Of a stretch of DNA of 64,000 nt, positions 18,599 to 27,420 are shown one piece after another. Under the pieces are notes generated by a model, which was not told the DNA's origin, searched no databases, and saw only the letters and a list, made by a program, of their open reading frames with translations. A program made the position numbers and the translations under genes. Within the stretch, counting starts at the first letter, position 1, and each line of letters begins with the position of its first letter. Source of the stretch: Microbulbifer agarilyticus (GTDB taxonomy: Bacteria > Pseudomonadota > Gammaproteobacteria > Pseudomonadales > Cellvibrionaceae); contig NZ_CP019650.1 in the NCBI RefSeq assembly GCF_001999945.1, positions 2,666,001 through 2,730,000 on the forward strand, given 5' to 3'.

Positions 18599-18612
18599 TG
18601 ATACTCCTGTCA

Positions 18613-19338
18613 TCAGCTCACCCTGTAATACTGCTCGTCCAAATCCTGCGTAACCGCCGCACTGCTGCCGCGCAGCCGCGCAGCAATCCCAGCAGCATGT
18701 AAATAATGCATCGTATTCACCGCCCGATCGTCACCCGCAATCCGCAGTAGCGCTTGCAGATCTTCAGGAGTATCGATATCCCGCGAGGCACCCGGTAAGG
18801 AGATCGCTTGCAACTGCAGACCTGCACGAAAAGCGGATTTGGAATGCGCAGCAAAGCTATTGCTGCCATAGAAAAAGGTCATATCAGCATCGGTTGGGCA
18901 GATCAAACAGTTGGTGCCGAGTGCCAGCTTGTCGGGGGCTATCGTCACCACAGAGGACTGGCCTTCCTGGCAGTGCGTATCCAGTAGTTCGCTCACTTCT
19001 GCATGCGTGATCAAAGGCAGGTCGCCATGCAAGACCATCACCTGCTTGATACCGCGAAGCGCAAGAGTCCGAATACCGGCATATACCGCTTCATTGAGCC
19101 CGACTACAGCCAGACTCGACTCGCTCAGGAAGTCGGCATCGAACCGACTGGCAAGGTCACGTGCCGCAAAATCCTGCCCAACGACGAGTACCCCTTTAAT
19201 TCCCTGGTGTGACTGTAGGACGGTCAACACATCACTGACCATTGCCCGAAATAGCCCACGACGTTCGCCCGGCGCAAGTACTCCAGACAACCGTTGCTTG
19301 GCCTCACTAAATCGCTTCAGGGGTAGCAATGCCCACAT
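18613..19338 (-). CDS. cofC: 2-phospho-L-lactate (or 3-phosphoglycerate/PEP) guanylyltransferase
   Basis: About 241 residues beginning MWALLPLKRFSEAKQRL, the typical start of the CofC nucleotidyltransferase family; AGGGG lies 8 bases upstream, and a longer reading to 19380 would overlap cofD. It activates a three-carbon phosphoacid with GTP for transfer to FO. HGDLPLI (the metal-binding Asp region) and ALGTNCL are conserved-looking. Which substrate it prefers (2-phospholactate, PEP or 3-phosphoglycerate) differs among bacteria and cannot be decided by eye. Gene order npdG-cofE-cofD-cofC-fbiC with gaps of 5-22 bases shows one operon. Confidence 0.92.
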   Translation of the reverse strand: MWALLPLKRFSEAKQRLSGVLAPGERRGLFRAMVSDVLTVLQSHQGIKGVLVVGQDFAARDLASRFDADFLSESSLAVVGLNEAVYAGIRTLALRGIKQVMVLHGDLPLITHAEVSELLDTHCQEGQSSVVTIAPDKLALGTNCLICPTDADMTFFYGSNSFAAHSKSAFRAGLQLQAISLPGASRDIDTPEDLQALLRIAGDDRAVNTMHYLHAAGIAARLRGSSAAVTQDLDEQYYRVS

Positions 19339-19349
19339 AACGGAATCCC

Positions 19350-20342
19350 CTACACCACAAGATCTTGTCGCGCGAAGCACGTGGCATATTGAATAACTTG
19401 ATCCGCCAGCTCGATCCGATCTTGCAGCGACTGCATCACCGTCGGAGTTACTAACGTATCGATACCCATTGCCTGGATCGCATAGGATTCGCTCGCATCA
19501 GCGTCGTCGAGCACGAAGCAATCGAGAACATCCCCATAGTACTTCGCCACTGCCGTTGCAGAGGTTGGCATAGAAAGTTCTTGCATCATTTTTGCCGTCG
19601 GACCTTTAATGGCTCGTCCTCCGACGATAGGGGAAACGGCTATAATCGGCGCGTGACATTTAGAAAGTGCTTCTCGCACACCATTCAAAGCCAGTAATGG
19701 CTCGACGCTAACAAACGGATTAGAAGGACAAATAACAACGCCAGCAAGACTCTCGTCGCGCAACAGAGACAGAAACTCCGGATGCGCCGCAGCGACATCC
19801 ACGCCCGCAAAACGAAATCCACTGACTTTCGGTTCGCAGCGTTCCTTAACAAAGTACTGCTGGAAACCAATTTCGCCGCGCTCAGTCACGACCATGGTTC
19901 GGACCGGATCGTCAGACATCGGCAAAACCCTGGCCGAAACCCCCAGCTGACGGCACAAATAAGCCGTCGCTTCTGAAAGACTTTTTCCCGAAGTCCGTAA
20001 TTGCGTACGAATAAGATGTGTTGCAAGGTCCTGGTCGCCCAATTGGAACCAGGTGTCGCCACCAAGCCGTTCCAGAGCAGCAAGATTCGTCCAGGATTCG
20101 CCGGAAATTCCCCAGCCCCTTTCCTGATCATTGATGCCAGCCAGGGTGTACATCACCGTATCCAGGTCAGGAGAAATACTGAGACCCAGGTGCTCAAAAT
20201 CGTCGGCCGTATTGGTTACCACTGTAAGCTGATGAGCCGATAAGCAATGACTAAGCCCCAACGCCAACTTAGCGCCACCAACCCCTCCGGAGAGAGCGAG
20301 GATTTTCTTACCTTTAGGAAGCAACTGCATATACTCCTGCAT
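19350..20342 (-). CDS. cofD: 2-phospho-L-lactate transferase (FO to F420-0)
   Basis: A 330-residue CofD/FbiA family enzyme that joins the CofC-activated phosphoacid to FO, giving F420-0 (or the equivalent derivative). The N-terminal LALSGGVGGAKLALGL, NTADDFEHLGLSISPDLDT and VICPSNPFVSV are hallmark stretches of the family, and the length is normal. Two starts are possible: the ATG at 20342 and an ATG at 20330 that has a close CAGGAG. Only 5 bases separate it from cofE. Confidence 0.96.
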   Translation of the reverse strand: MQEYMQLLPKGKKILALSGGVGGAKLALGLSHCLSAHQLTVVTNTADDFEHLGLSISPDLDTVMYTLAGINDQERGWGISGESWTNLAALERLGGDTWFQLGDQDLATHLIRTQLRTSGKSLSEATAYLCRQLGVSARVLPMSDDPVRTMVVTERGEIGFQQYFVKERCEPKVSGFRFAGVDVAAAHPEFLSLLRDESLAGVVICPSNPFVSVEPLLALNGVREALSKCHAPIIAVSPIVGGRAIKGPTAKMMQELSMPTSATAVAKYYGDVLDCFVLDDADASESYAIQAMGIDTLVTPTVMQSLQDRIELADQVIQYATCFARQDLVV

Positions 20343-20347
20343 ATCGA

Positions 20348-21115
20348 CTAACGAAATAAGTCTTGGCTACGCTCTCGAATTAAGCTGCCAGACCCCAGTT
20401 CGGCCTGAGGCAAATTAGCCCCGCGAATCAGTACTGCCGGGACCGCTTCCGCGGCCTGCCCCATCAAAAACGAGGCGGCCGCAGCCAACTCGTCGGCGAC
20501 GGCCACGGTCGTCGTCTCCAGCGCCCTGCCGAAAAGATCGTTCCTACCCACTAAATCCATAACGGGCTGCAGACCAGCAGTGCCAATCGCAAATCCAATA
20601 GTGCCGTTCCGCCACGCCCTGCCGGCGCTATCGTTCATAATGACCGCAACTTCTACCCCAGATGCAGCGCGGAGATTGCTTCGCAAGGCGGCTGCGCTGC
20701 GATCCGGGTCTTCCGGCAGTAGTAAAACGCGCTCATCCGCTAGATTGGACTCAATATTGGACTGGTCTATGCCTGCATTAGCGTGCACATAGCCAAGACG
20801 GTGCTCGACGATGATAGCCCCCGGCCGGTGCCTGAGAACTTCAACGGATTCGTCCAGAATGAGTTGTACCAGGCGAGGATCTTTATCGGTCTTATCAGCC
20901 AACTTGCGGGCTTCCGGTGTGATCTGTACCTGATTCAGATAGGCGTAGCGGTTTTCCGCTTTCGAAAATACTTTCTGTGCAAGGACCAGAACATCCCCAT
21001 CTACCAGGGAGATATCCGCAAGACGGAGAGATCGCCGGACAAGCACTGCCAAGTCATCCCCCGGTTCTACCAGAGGAAAATCGGGCAAGGCAATCAGTTC
21101 CATTCGCTGCACCAT
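20348..21115 (-). CDS. cofE: F420-0:gamma-glutamyl ligase
   Basis: CofE-type GTP-dependent ligase, 255 residues, that adds the glutamate tail to F420-0. LVDGDVLVLAQKVFSKAE near residue 40 and the segment NDSAGRAWRNGTIGFAIGTAG (about 164-184) correspond to family motifs, although the usual DTFGRPWR is here DSAGRAWR. It is a stand-alone ligase: the C-terminal FMN domain of actinobacterial FbiB, which reduces dehydro-F420, is absent and no separate copy is seen in the window. GGAG lies 8 bases before the ATG. Confidence 0.94.
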   Translation of the reverse strand: MVQRMELIALPDFPLVEPGDDLAVLVRRSLRLADISLVDGDVLVLAQKVFSKAENRYAYLNQVQITPEARKLADKTDKDPRLVQLILDESVEVLRHRPGAIIVEHRLGYVHANAGIDQSNIESNLADERVLLLPEDPDRSAAALRSNLRAASGVEVAVIMNDSAGRAWRNGTIGFAIGTAGLQPVMDLVGRNDLFGRALETTTVAVADELAAAASFLMGQAAEAVPAVLIRGANLPQAELGSGSLIRERSQDLFR

Positions 21116-21137
21116 AGTGAAGACTCCGTCCTAAAAA

Positions 21138-21815
21138 CTAGGCTTCAACACCAGTAACGCGTACACCAGCGTGCGATTTGTACTGTTTATTGATAAAAAT
21201 CAATACAGACGTCATTGCTTCAACTGCGGCGGCGTTATTAATTGGCCCGGCATGGAGCCCACGCATTCCTACCGCATTTGCCAACTCAATGACCTTTGCG
21301 CGCGCTTCTTTGCTATTGCCACAAACGAGCGCATCGCAATCAAGGTCGTCGCCTTCCTGCAAATGAATCGCTGGCACGTTCTGAAAGGCAGATACAACGT
21401 GAACTTCGTCACCAAGGAGGGTCTGAGCGATCTGGCCGGCAGAGCCTTGCTCAGGGAGTTGCACACGCGCAACCTTCGGGGGAACCAGTGGCACCGTAAC
21501 ATCAACGAGGATTTTTCCCTGTAGCGAATGCTTCAGAGGCTCCAGGGTACTGGAATGATGGCTAAACGGTACAGTAAGCACGACTACCTCACCCTTTGAG
21601 GCAGCTTCGGAATTGTCCATGGCTTCGACAGATGGGCTACTCACACCCCGCTGCTGCAAGATGTCCCGCAGGTCATCCACCGCGGTAGCAGCCTTCTCGG
21701 CAGTACGAGACCCGATAATGACTTTGTAACCGGCTTGTAGCCAGCGACGCGCCAACCCGGTTCCCAGTGCTCCAGTCCCACCAATAATGGCTATTACAGG
21801 TTTTTGCTCACTCAT
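21138..21815 (-). CDS. npdG: NADPH-dependent F420 reductase (F420H2:NADP+ oxidoreductase)
   Basis: A 225-residue Fno/NpdG-type enzyme that moves hydride between NADPH and F420, supplying F420H2 for reductions. The N-terminal IIGGTGALGTGLARRW and GSRTAEKA (the arginine binding the NADP phosphate) are typical, as are VVLTVPFSHH and the LVDVTVPL segment. AGGA six bases before the ATG at 21815 sets the start; an ATG at 21821 is less likely. It is the first gene of the F420 operon, so the cell makes the cofactor together with the means to reduce it. Confidence 0.93.
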   Translation of the reverse strand: MSEQKPVIAIIGGTGALGTGLARRWLQAGYKVIIGSRTAEKAATAVDDLRDILQQRGVSSPSVEAMDNSEAASKGEVVVLTVPFSHHSSTLEPLKHSLQGKILVDVTVPLVPPKVARVQLPEQGSAGQIAQTLLGDEVHVVSAFQNVPAIHLQEGDDLDCDALVCGNSKEARAKVIELANAVGMRGLHAGPINNAAAVEAMTSVLIFINKQYKSHAGVRVTGVEA

Positions 21816-21965
21816 CGTCATTCCTATTAACTCTGCATTCGCAGCGTCTTTCGAATTGACCTCCAGAGCTTACAACGATTACCACACGCTCATTTCGAAA
21901 CGCTGTGACTGCGCAACAACCTAGAAAGTAATATTTATTTCCTTCAAAGGTATCAGATTAAATTA

Positions 21966-21974
21966 AAACAATCA
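21966..21974 (+). promoter_or_regulatory. Single half-site of the island operator upstream of the F420 operon
   Basis: AAACAATCA, identical to one arm of operators A, B and C, lies about 150 bases upstream of npdG. The opposite arm is not present at 22-bp or 18-bp spacing, and the site overlaps the region just outside the cytochrome terminator. It may be a relic or chance match in an AT-rich stretch. Confidence 0.2.
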
Positions 21975-21976
21975 CT

Positions 21977-22004
21977 CAAAAAATCAGGGGGCATTAAGCC
22001 CCCC
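21977..22004 (-). terminator. Intrinsic terminator of the diheme cytochrome gene
   Basis: On the minus strand GGGGGC and GCCCCC pair around a 5-base loop (TTAAT), followed by TGATTTTTTG. Located about 40 bases after the stop of the cytochrome gene and upstream of npdG. Confidence 0.8.
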
Positions 22005-22043
22005 AAAAGCTACATCTCAGGTCAAAAAAGTCACGCTCAAAAA

Positions 22044-24551
22044 TTACTCTGCGGTATTGATGTTATAGACCCGGGTATAGTGCTCACCATTCCCATTAAT
22101 ACTGGCCGCATAGTAGTTATTAAACATTGCATGCAAGGTCGTTTCAGTGACATTAACGAACTGCGTCCAGTTGGATCCATCGTTAACATTGGTCATCTTC
22201 AGGCGCATATTGTGCATAGGGAATGTTGTTCCACGCACACCGGCATTTAGCCACTTAGGATCCTCAAAGGTCCAGGCACTGTCGTTTACCATACTGAGAA
22301 CGCCGCCGGTACAACCCGGCGCATTGTAGGCCACGGTCTTATTGACCCGAACGCCATCACGAATCGCAAGCAATTCCCGCGTATTGTCAGCGGTACACTC
22401 ATTGTTCAACCAAAGTCCGTTCAGGCCCGCGTAGTCAATGCGCTCACGAATAAACAGCCCTCTGGGCTCTGGGTCGCCCTCTTCCGCGTTTGCCAACTGA
22501 TCGCCTTCAATTGCAATAACATCTTCCGCAATGGTGCCGTCAGGCTTCGTATAAGTGACATTATGCGATAGGTATCCTCGTGAATTAGTGAACGAACTAC
22601 CGACAGCCATCTCCCAGGAGAGACCGTGACCTGGGTTCTTAACCCGTTCCGTATCAAACACCTCACAGTTGGCGTCGCTGTAGTACTTAACCAGCAAATC
22701 CATGCGCTTGCCCTTGGCAAACGTCAAATTCACTATCTGTGACTTACCGTTATTAAGTGTGTGACAAGGACCATCCCACTGACCGTTATATCTATTTCCA
22801 ACATTTCGAGTGGTGGCAAAGGTTTCGATAAATGCCTTCAGGTCTGCTTTATCTTGAGCATTGAAGTAGCAACCGAATTCATGGCCTTGATTGGAAAACT
22901 GAGTATCGGGCTGAGTTGCATCACTGACACGACCATCTGCACAAGTGAATAGTTCATTGAGGCCGCGAACAGAACCATTGTGGAGTAGTCGTTCATTATC
23001 CCACATTGAAATGAAACGGGGAGACTTAACTTGCCTGGTATAAATACCGGTCTCACCGGCAGGGAAGCGATCACGTATGGGAGCGATATTAGTCTCCCAA
23101 CCGCCTATACCACCAAACAAAGCATCATCCCAATATAGATCCATAATATTGGCATGACCGTCTTCCACTTCGATCTCAGCATGATCATATGGACGACTGG
23201 TTTCCCCACCCGGTCCGTTATGACAACTGGCACATTGGTTATCAAAGATCGACTCCCCCCTCTTCGCGCTAACCAGGTCGAAGGTCCGATCCACAGGAAG
23301 ATTAGGCTCTTCAAATGATTCGATATATCGCACTATCGGCATATAGCGATATTCATTTACCCAATAATTATACTCAGCACGTGAACCGGGATTGTCGATA
23401 TCACTTGGAGTAAGTGTAATGAATGAACGTACAAAATTTATCAAGTCAAACGAACCGCCATGCCAACCAAGACCCGCTTGATACTCGAATCCATGTTGTT
23501 TCTGAACATTCACATCCGAAACGACATTAGGTAAGTTGAGAATACGAGTAATCGTGAACTGTCCATCGTCCTGCATTGGAGGAACAAGGAAGTCCATCAC
23601 TCCCGACCACGTCGCCCAACCTTGCCTCTGTTGATCTAAGGTGGAGGCTATTGACGCCCGATCTTCCGCAGTAGAACCCTCATTTAGTTCTGCATCCAGG
23701 GCAAACCACTCGTCCACAGCACCCGGCGTTGCGCGTGCGGCAGCAACAGGCGCTGACAATTCAACCTGCACTTCCGGTATTACATAAGCATTCAATAGTG
23801 ATTCGGCAACCTCATCCGTCCCACCTACCAAATTCGGCGCTTGAAATAGAAAAGCGTATGGAAGCTGACCTTGAGCGGCGATCATCTTCGCATAGTCGTA
23901 ACGCGTGTTACCGATGCCGACGGCAAAATTTTCGTCTCCCATCTTACTGAAGTGGCATGCCGCACACGTAAAGGCATATACGGGCACGGATGACCCGAAA
24001 TCACCAGAACTAGAAGCAATACCAACTGGCATTTGCTTGCTACCAATATCGGGGTTATATGGAGATGGAGGAATCGCCGCTACAGGGTTAGGATCTTCAT
24101 ACATCCCATAGTTTTCGAAGCCTGGACCAAAATACTCTTCGAAGTTACGCAGCATAAAGTGCATCATCGATTTGGGTGGACCAGTAGTATCGAAGGTCTC
24201 GTAAAAGTATTGATACTTACCACATTTGAGCAAGGTAGCTTCATCATAGGTATCCACAAAGTTATCTACGATGTACTGCTCTTGCTCGGAGAGTACAGCC
24301 ATGCTTGTTTCTAAATCACTTAGCTGGCTCAAGATAGCGTCATTATCTATGAGGTACTGATCCAGATCAGATTGGTACTGATCGCATGCGGCTTTCGTCG
24401 CGTCGTACTCAATTACGGTAGCCAGATCCGGTCCGACGTCATTAGTTACACCGTTATATGACTGATAGCCAGGTAAAGGCTGTGCCTGACTGCCTGTGGC
24501 AATTGATAGCGACACTATCGCTAATAGGAGTAGTGTATTTCTAATTATCAT
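22044..24551 (-). CDS. Secreted diheme c-type cytochrome / putative oxidoreductase
   Basis: An 835-residue exported protein with a Sec signal peptide (hydrophobic LLLLAIVSLSIATG, likely cleavage after SQA at 23) and two c-type heme sites, CAACH (196-200) and CASCH (440-444). The region after the second heme (IGGWETNIAPIRDRFP, SPRFISMWDNERLLHNGS) resembles diheme cytochrome c peroxidase/MauG-type proteins. The overall plan, two CxACH/CASCH sites some 200-250 residues apart in a large secreted protein, recalls the rubber oxygenase RoxA, but homology is not established. The last ~250 residues are not recognised. It lies between a TonB receptor and the F420 operon, suggesting a periplasmic or extracellular oxidation of the island's substrate. 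Confidence 0.8.
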   Translation of the reverse strand: MIIRNTLLLLAIVSLSIATGSQAQPLPGYQSYNGVTNDVGPDLATVIEYDATKAACDQYQSDLDQYLIDNDAILSQLSDLETSMAVLSEQEQYIVDNFVDTYDEATLLKCGKYQYFYETFDTTGPPKSMMHFMLRNFEEYFGPGFENYGMYEDPNPVAAIPPSPYNPDIGSKQMPVGIASSSGDFGSSVPVYAFTCAACHFSKMGDENFAVGIGNTRYDYAKMIAAQGQLPYAFLFQAPNLVGGTDEVAESLLNAYVIPEVQVELSAPVAAARATPGAVDEWFALDAELNEGSTAEDRASIASTLDQQRQGWATWSGVMDFLVPPMQDDGQFTITRILNLPNVVSDVNVQKQHGFEYQAGLGWHGGSFDLINFVRSFITLTPSDIDNPGSRAEYNYWVNEYRYMPIVRYIESFEEPNLPVDRTFDLVSAKRGESIFDNQCASCHNGPGGETSRPYDHAEIEVEDGHANIMDLYWDDALFGGIGGWETNIAPIRDRFPAGETGIYTRQVKSPRFISMWDNERLLHNGSVRGLNELFTCADGRVSDATQPDTQFSNQGHEFGCYFNAQDKADLKAFIETFATTRNVGNRYNGQWDGPCHTLNNGKSQIVNLTFAKGKRMDLLVKYYSDANCEVFDTERVKNPGHGLSWEMAVGSSFTNSRGYLSHNVTYTKPDGTIAEDVIAIEGDQLANAEEGDPEPRGLFIRERIDYAGLNGLWLNNECTADNTRELLAIRDGVRVNKTVAYNAPGCTGGVLSMVNDSAWTFEDPKWLNAGVRGTTFPMHNMRLKMTNVNDGSNWTQFVNVTETTLHAMFNNYYAASINGNGEHYTRVYNINTAE

Positions 24552-24636
24552 TCTCTCATCCTTTATTATGTTGTGTTTCTAGCTTGAATCTAAATGCATC
24601 TACTGCCCTTACTGCTTTACTACCTACTACTATGAA

Positions 24637-24695
24637 AACCGCTCCCACCAACGTGGGAGCACTACAAAATCCCCCACCGAGGCGGGAGCGTATTA
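24637..24695 (-). terminator. Tandem hairpin terminator after TonB receptor 1
   Basis: On the minus strand a first stem (CTCCCGC with GTGGGGG, two wobbles) ends in GATTTTG, and a second perfect 8-bp stem (GCTCCCAC with GTGGGAGC, loop GTTG, 24641-24660) ends in GGTTTTC. Together they should separate the receptor from the downstream cytochrome gene. Confidence 0.7.
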
Positions 24696-24696
24696 C

Positions 24697-26952
24697 TTAG
24701 AAATCTGCGGCAAATGCGACACCGTAGTGCCGTGGAGGGGTGTATTGACCAAAGTTGGATACGGGCGGAATCAGGATCACCCGCGCATAGCGCTCATCGG
24801 TGAGGTTGCGGCCATAAAGGCTAACCTCATACTTCTCGTCGATATTGAGACCAAGACTCAGATTGTGGAATGCTGTCGTATCCACCAATCCGAGCGGATC
24901 ATTACCGAAGATCGTTTGATACTCATCGCGCCAGCGATAATTGTAATTTGCGGTGAAGGCACCAAAGCTGAGATCCCGAACGTAATCCGCACCGATACCC
25001 AGAGTCTTCTCTGGTGCATTGCGGATCACGAGACCGGAGTTGTCGGTCGCAATACCATCGCCACTAATATCTGCGAAGAACTCGTTATATTCCGTATCCA
25101 GCAGCCCCACATTCATAAACAGGCTGAGATTTGCGGTAACCACTGCGGTCAGTTCAACTTCAAGTCCCTGGATATCCACGTCAGATGCATTTCTCACCAC
25201 AGTGCTAACGGACCCGGTTGAGTCAGGAACAATCACATCTTCCTGCTTATCGGAATAGTCGCTGACAAATGCGGTCGCATTGAGACGCACACGGTTGTTC
25301 AGCCACTCGCTCTTAACGCCCGCTTCCAATGTATCCACATATTCTGGGTCATAGGACTGCATTCCGTAGACATCTTGGGTTCGCGCAAAGAAACCACCGC
25401 TCTTAAAGCCTTTTGCATAGGATCCAAACAACATAACGTCCGGATTGAGTGCATATTGAAGGGCGATGCGCGGAGAGAATTCATTCCAGTCGTCTTTCAT
25501 GGCGGTAATCGGGCCGGCCGGGACGACTACCATATCGGCAGGCACATAAGTTAGCTCACCGCTGCTACCGCGGAATGACTTCTCTTCTTGGGTATATCGC
25601 CCACCGAGATTTAGTATCAACGCGTCTGTCAGCTGCCAGTCGACACTGGCAAATAGCGAATAGGCAGTATTGTCTCCTTCACCGGTCAGATCCTGAGAAA
25701 TGTCACCCGGATTGTCACCGACACCGAAGAAGTACCACATATCGTAGCTTTCCTGCGTCTGCCAGTAGTCCGACTCCCAGTAATACACACCGGCTGTCAG
25801 GTTAATGCTATCGGTCAGATCACCGTTGATTCGGAACTCCTGGCTCGTTTGAGAGTACCGATGGGCGGCCTCGACATGCAGGAACGGGTTGCGATTCGCA
25901 TCGTATTCCACGCGAAAATCTTCTTCGCGGTCCACGTGCCCGGTGATAGCGGTCATCTGCCAGTCGCTAACCATCCAGTTCATCGTCAGGTTCGCGTAGT
26001 CGTTTGTGACGGTGGATGTATTCGGCGCATTTACCGAACTTTTTCCCTCGCCACTTTCGTCGTCAAACTCCATGCACCCGGAACCGAATGGCACATCGGC
26101 CACAGGAATGCCAGGTACGGCTCCCCCCAACGTCGACCAGCAGGCAATACTGTCGGTAGTTCGACTGAAGTTAGACCAGGCACCCACTTCGGAATAATCC
26201 TCAAGGCGCTCAAGTGTCAACGCCACGTCGAATGCCTCAGTGACATCGTATGCAAATGTTGCCCCTAGCTGTTGATAGTCGACGTCACCCAGGTCTTCGT
26301 TGATGATATTGTTTTCCACATATCCATCGTGTTCGGTCTTGTTTGAGTAGATTTTGACACCACCACTCTCACCGACAGGCGCATTTAATACGGCACTGAT
26401 TTCCCGCTTATCCCAGTCACCTGCACCCACTTTCACGCGCGCGCCCCATTCTTTGGTGGGTGCGGTACGGATCACGTTTACGGCACCGGCAATGGTATTC
26501 TTGCCAAACAAGGTTCCCTGTGGCCCCCGCAAGACTTCGACACGCTCGATGTCGAAGTTGTGCAACAGCTGTCCAGCGGCAACCCCAAGGTAAACACCAT
26601 CGAGAATCACACCGGCCGGGGGATCCAGACTCTTGTCTGTTTCCTGAAAGCTAATACCGCGAATGGAAATAGATGCGCCATTGTTTCCCGGTATTTGGTC
26701 AATGGAGACATTGGGTACATAGTCCTGGACATCCTGCAGGCTTTGGACTGCGGGGTTATCCAGTTGAGTAGAAATTGCGGTAACCGAAACCGGTACATCC
26801 TGCATGGATTCAGCGCGTTTTCGGGCAGTAACTGTAACTTCTTCAAGCGCTATTTTTTCCTCTTGCGCAAACGCTGCACTCGAAAAACCTGACACCACAG
26901 AAATAGAACCCACTGCGGCCACGGCAGCCGCAATCTTATTCATTTTTATCAT
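24697..26952 (-). CDS. TonB-dependent receptor 1
   Basis: Outer-membrane active transporter, 751 residues from the ATG at 26952 (GGAG seven bases upstream; the frame is open to 27018). A signal peptide ends near AFA at 29, followed by the TonB-box-like LEEVTVTARKR (37-47), the plug domain (SLQDVQDYVPNVS, RGPQGTLFGKNTIAGAVNV) and a beta barrel ending in an aromatic residue (AFAADF). It is clearly paralogous to the receptor at 27421-29769 and has the same operator in its promoter. The substrate is likely a hydrophobic or large organic compound rather than iron, because no siderophore genes are near. Confidence 0.95.
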   Translation of the reverse strand: MIKMNKIAAAVAAVGSISVVSGFSSAAFAQEEKIALEEVTVTARKRAESMQDVPVSVTAISTQLDNPAVQSLQDVQDYVPNVSIDQIPGNNGASISIRGISFQETDKSLDPPAGVILDGVYLGVAAGQLLHNFDIERVEVLRGPQGTLFGKNTIAGAVNVIRTAPTKEWGARVKVGAGDWDKREISAVLNAPVGESGGVKIYSNKTEHDGYVENNIINEDLGDVDYQQLGATFAYDVTEAFDVALTLERLEDYSEVGAWSNFSRTTDSIACWSTLGGAVPGIPVADVPFGSGCMEFDDESGEGKSSVNAPNTSTVTNDYANLTMNWMVSDWQMTAITGHVDREEDFRVEYDANRNPFLHVEAAHRYSQTSQEFRINGDLTDSINLTAGVYYWESDYWQTQESYDMWYFFGVGDNPGDISQDLTGEGDNTAYSLFASVDWQLTDALILNLGGRYTQEEKSFRGSSGELTYVPADMVVVPAGPITAMKDDWNEFSPRIALQYALNPDVMLFGSYAKGFKSGGFFARTQDVYGMQSYDPEYVDTLEAGVKSEWLNNRVRLNATAFVSDYSDKQEDVIVPDSTGSVSTVVRNASDVDIQGLEVELTAVVTANLSLFMNVGLLDTEYNEFFADISGDGIATDNSGLVIRNAPEKTLGIGADYVRDLSFGAFTANYNYRWRDEYQTIFGNDPLGLVDTTAFHNLSLGLNIDEKYEVSLYGRNLTDERYARVILIPPVSNFGQYTPPRHYGVAFAADF

Positions 26953-27420
26953 GGATTTCTCCGTAGAAATTTCGTAATCCCGAAACGCCCGATCTGCCGA
27001 ACACCTTGCCCCCGGCATTCAGATATTGCTGTTTTCAGCCTGAGCAGACGAAACGATTTTCATTGATTACCACTGAACCACCTTCACCAAAATACCATTC
27101 ATGCACACAAAACAATCAGGATGTACGGTTTATAATATAGCCATATCTATTTTTGTTGCAATACAAATTGCTAGCGTATTTCACAAGCGAGTTGTGCGGA
27201 AACTGGGGCTTAATTTGGATGTGAAAAAGATGGCCGAATCAAAGAGATTCGGTAGTAGCTAGTGGATTAATTTATTGGTTTACCAAAACTTCCCTACCCC
27301 CATCTCGAGTGCAACTATTTCTCGAGGATGCGAAAAAGGTGTAGAAAGCTGGTAAAAAGAAAGCGTGGGTGAAGAACTTCCAGAGATTAGAAAGTCCTTC
27401 ACCGCATCGACCAGAGCGCT
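26953..27420. other. Intergenic region between the two TonB receptors
   Basis: 468 bases, AT-rich, with no convincing gene. On the minus strand TTGCAA (near 27145) and TATATT, 16 bases apart, could form a promoter for receptor 1, directly followed by operator B at 27110-27131. No clear terminator for receptor 2 was found; AGAGCGCTCT at 27411-27420 is a palindrome without a T tract. Confidence 0.5.
27110..27131. promoter_or_regulatory. Island operator B (upstream of TonB receptor 1)
   Basis: AAACAATCA, spacer GGAT, GTACGGTTT: 22-bp inverted repeat of the island family. In the minus-strand reading it directly follows the putative -10, covering the expected transcription start. The left arm and most of the spacer are identical to operator C. 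Confidence 0.75.
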
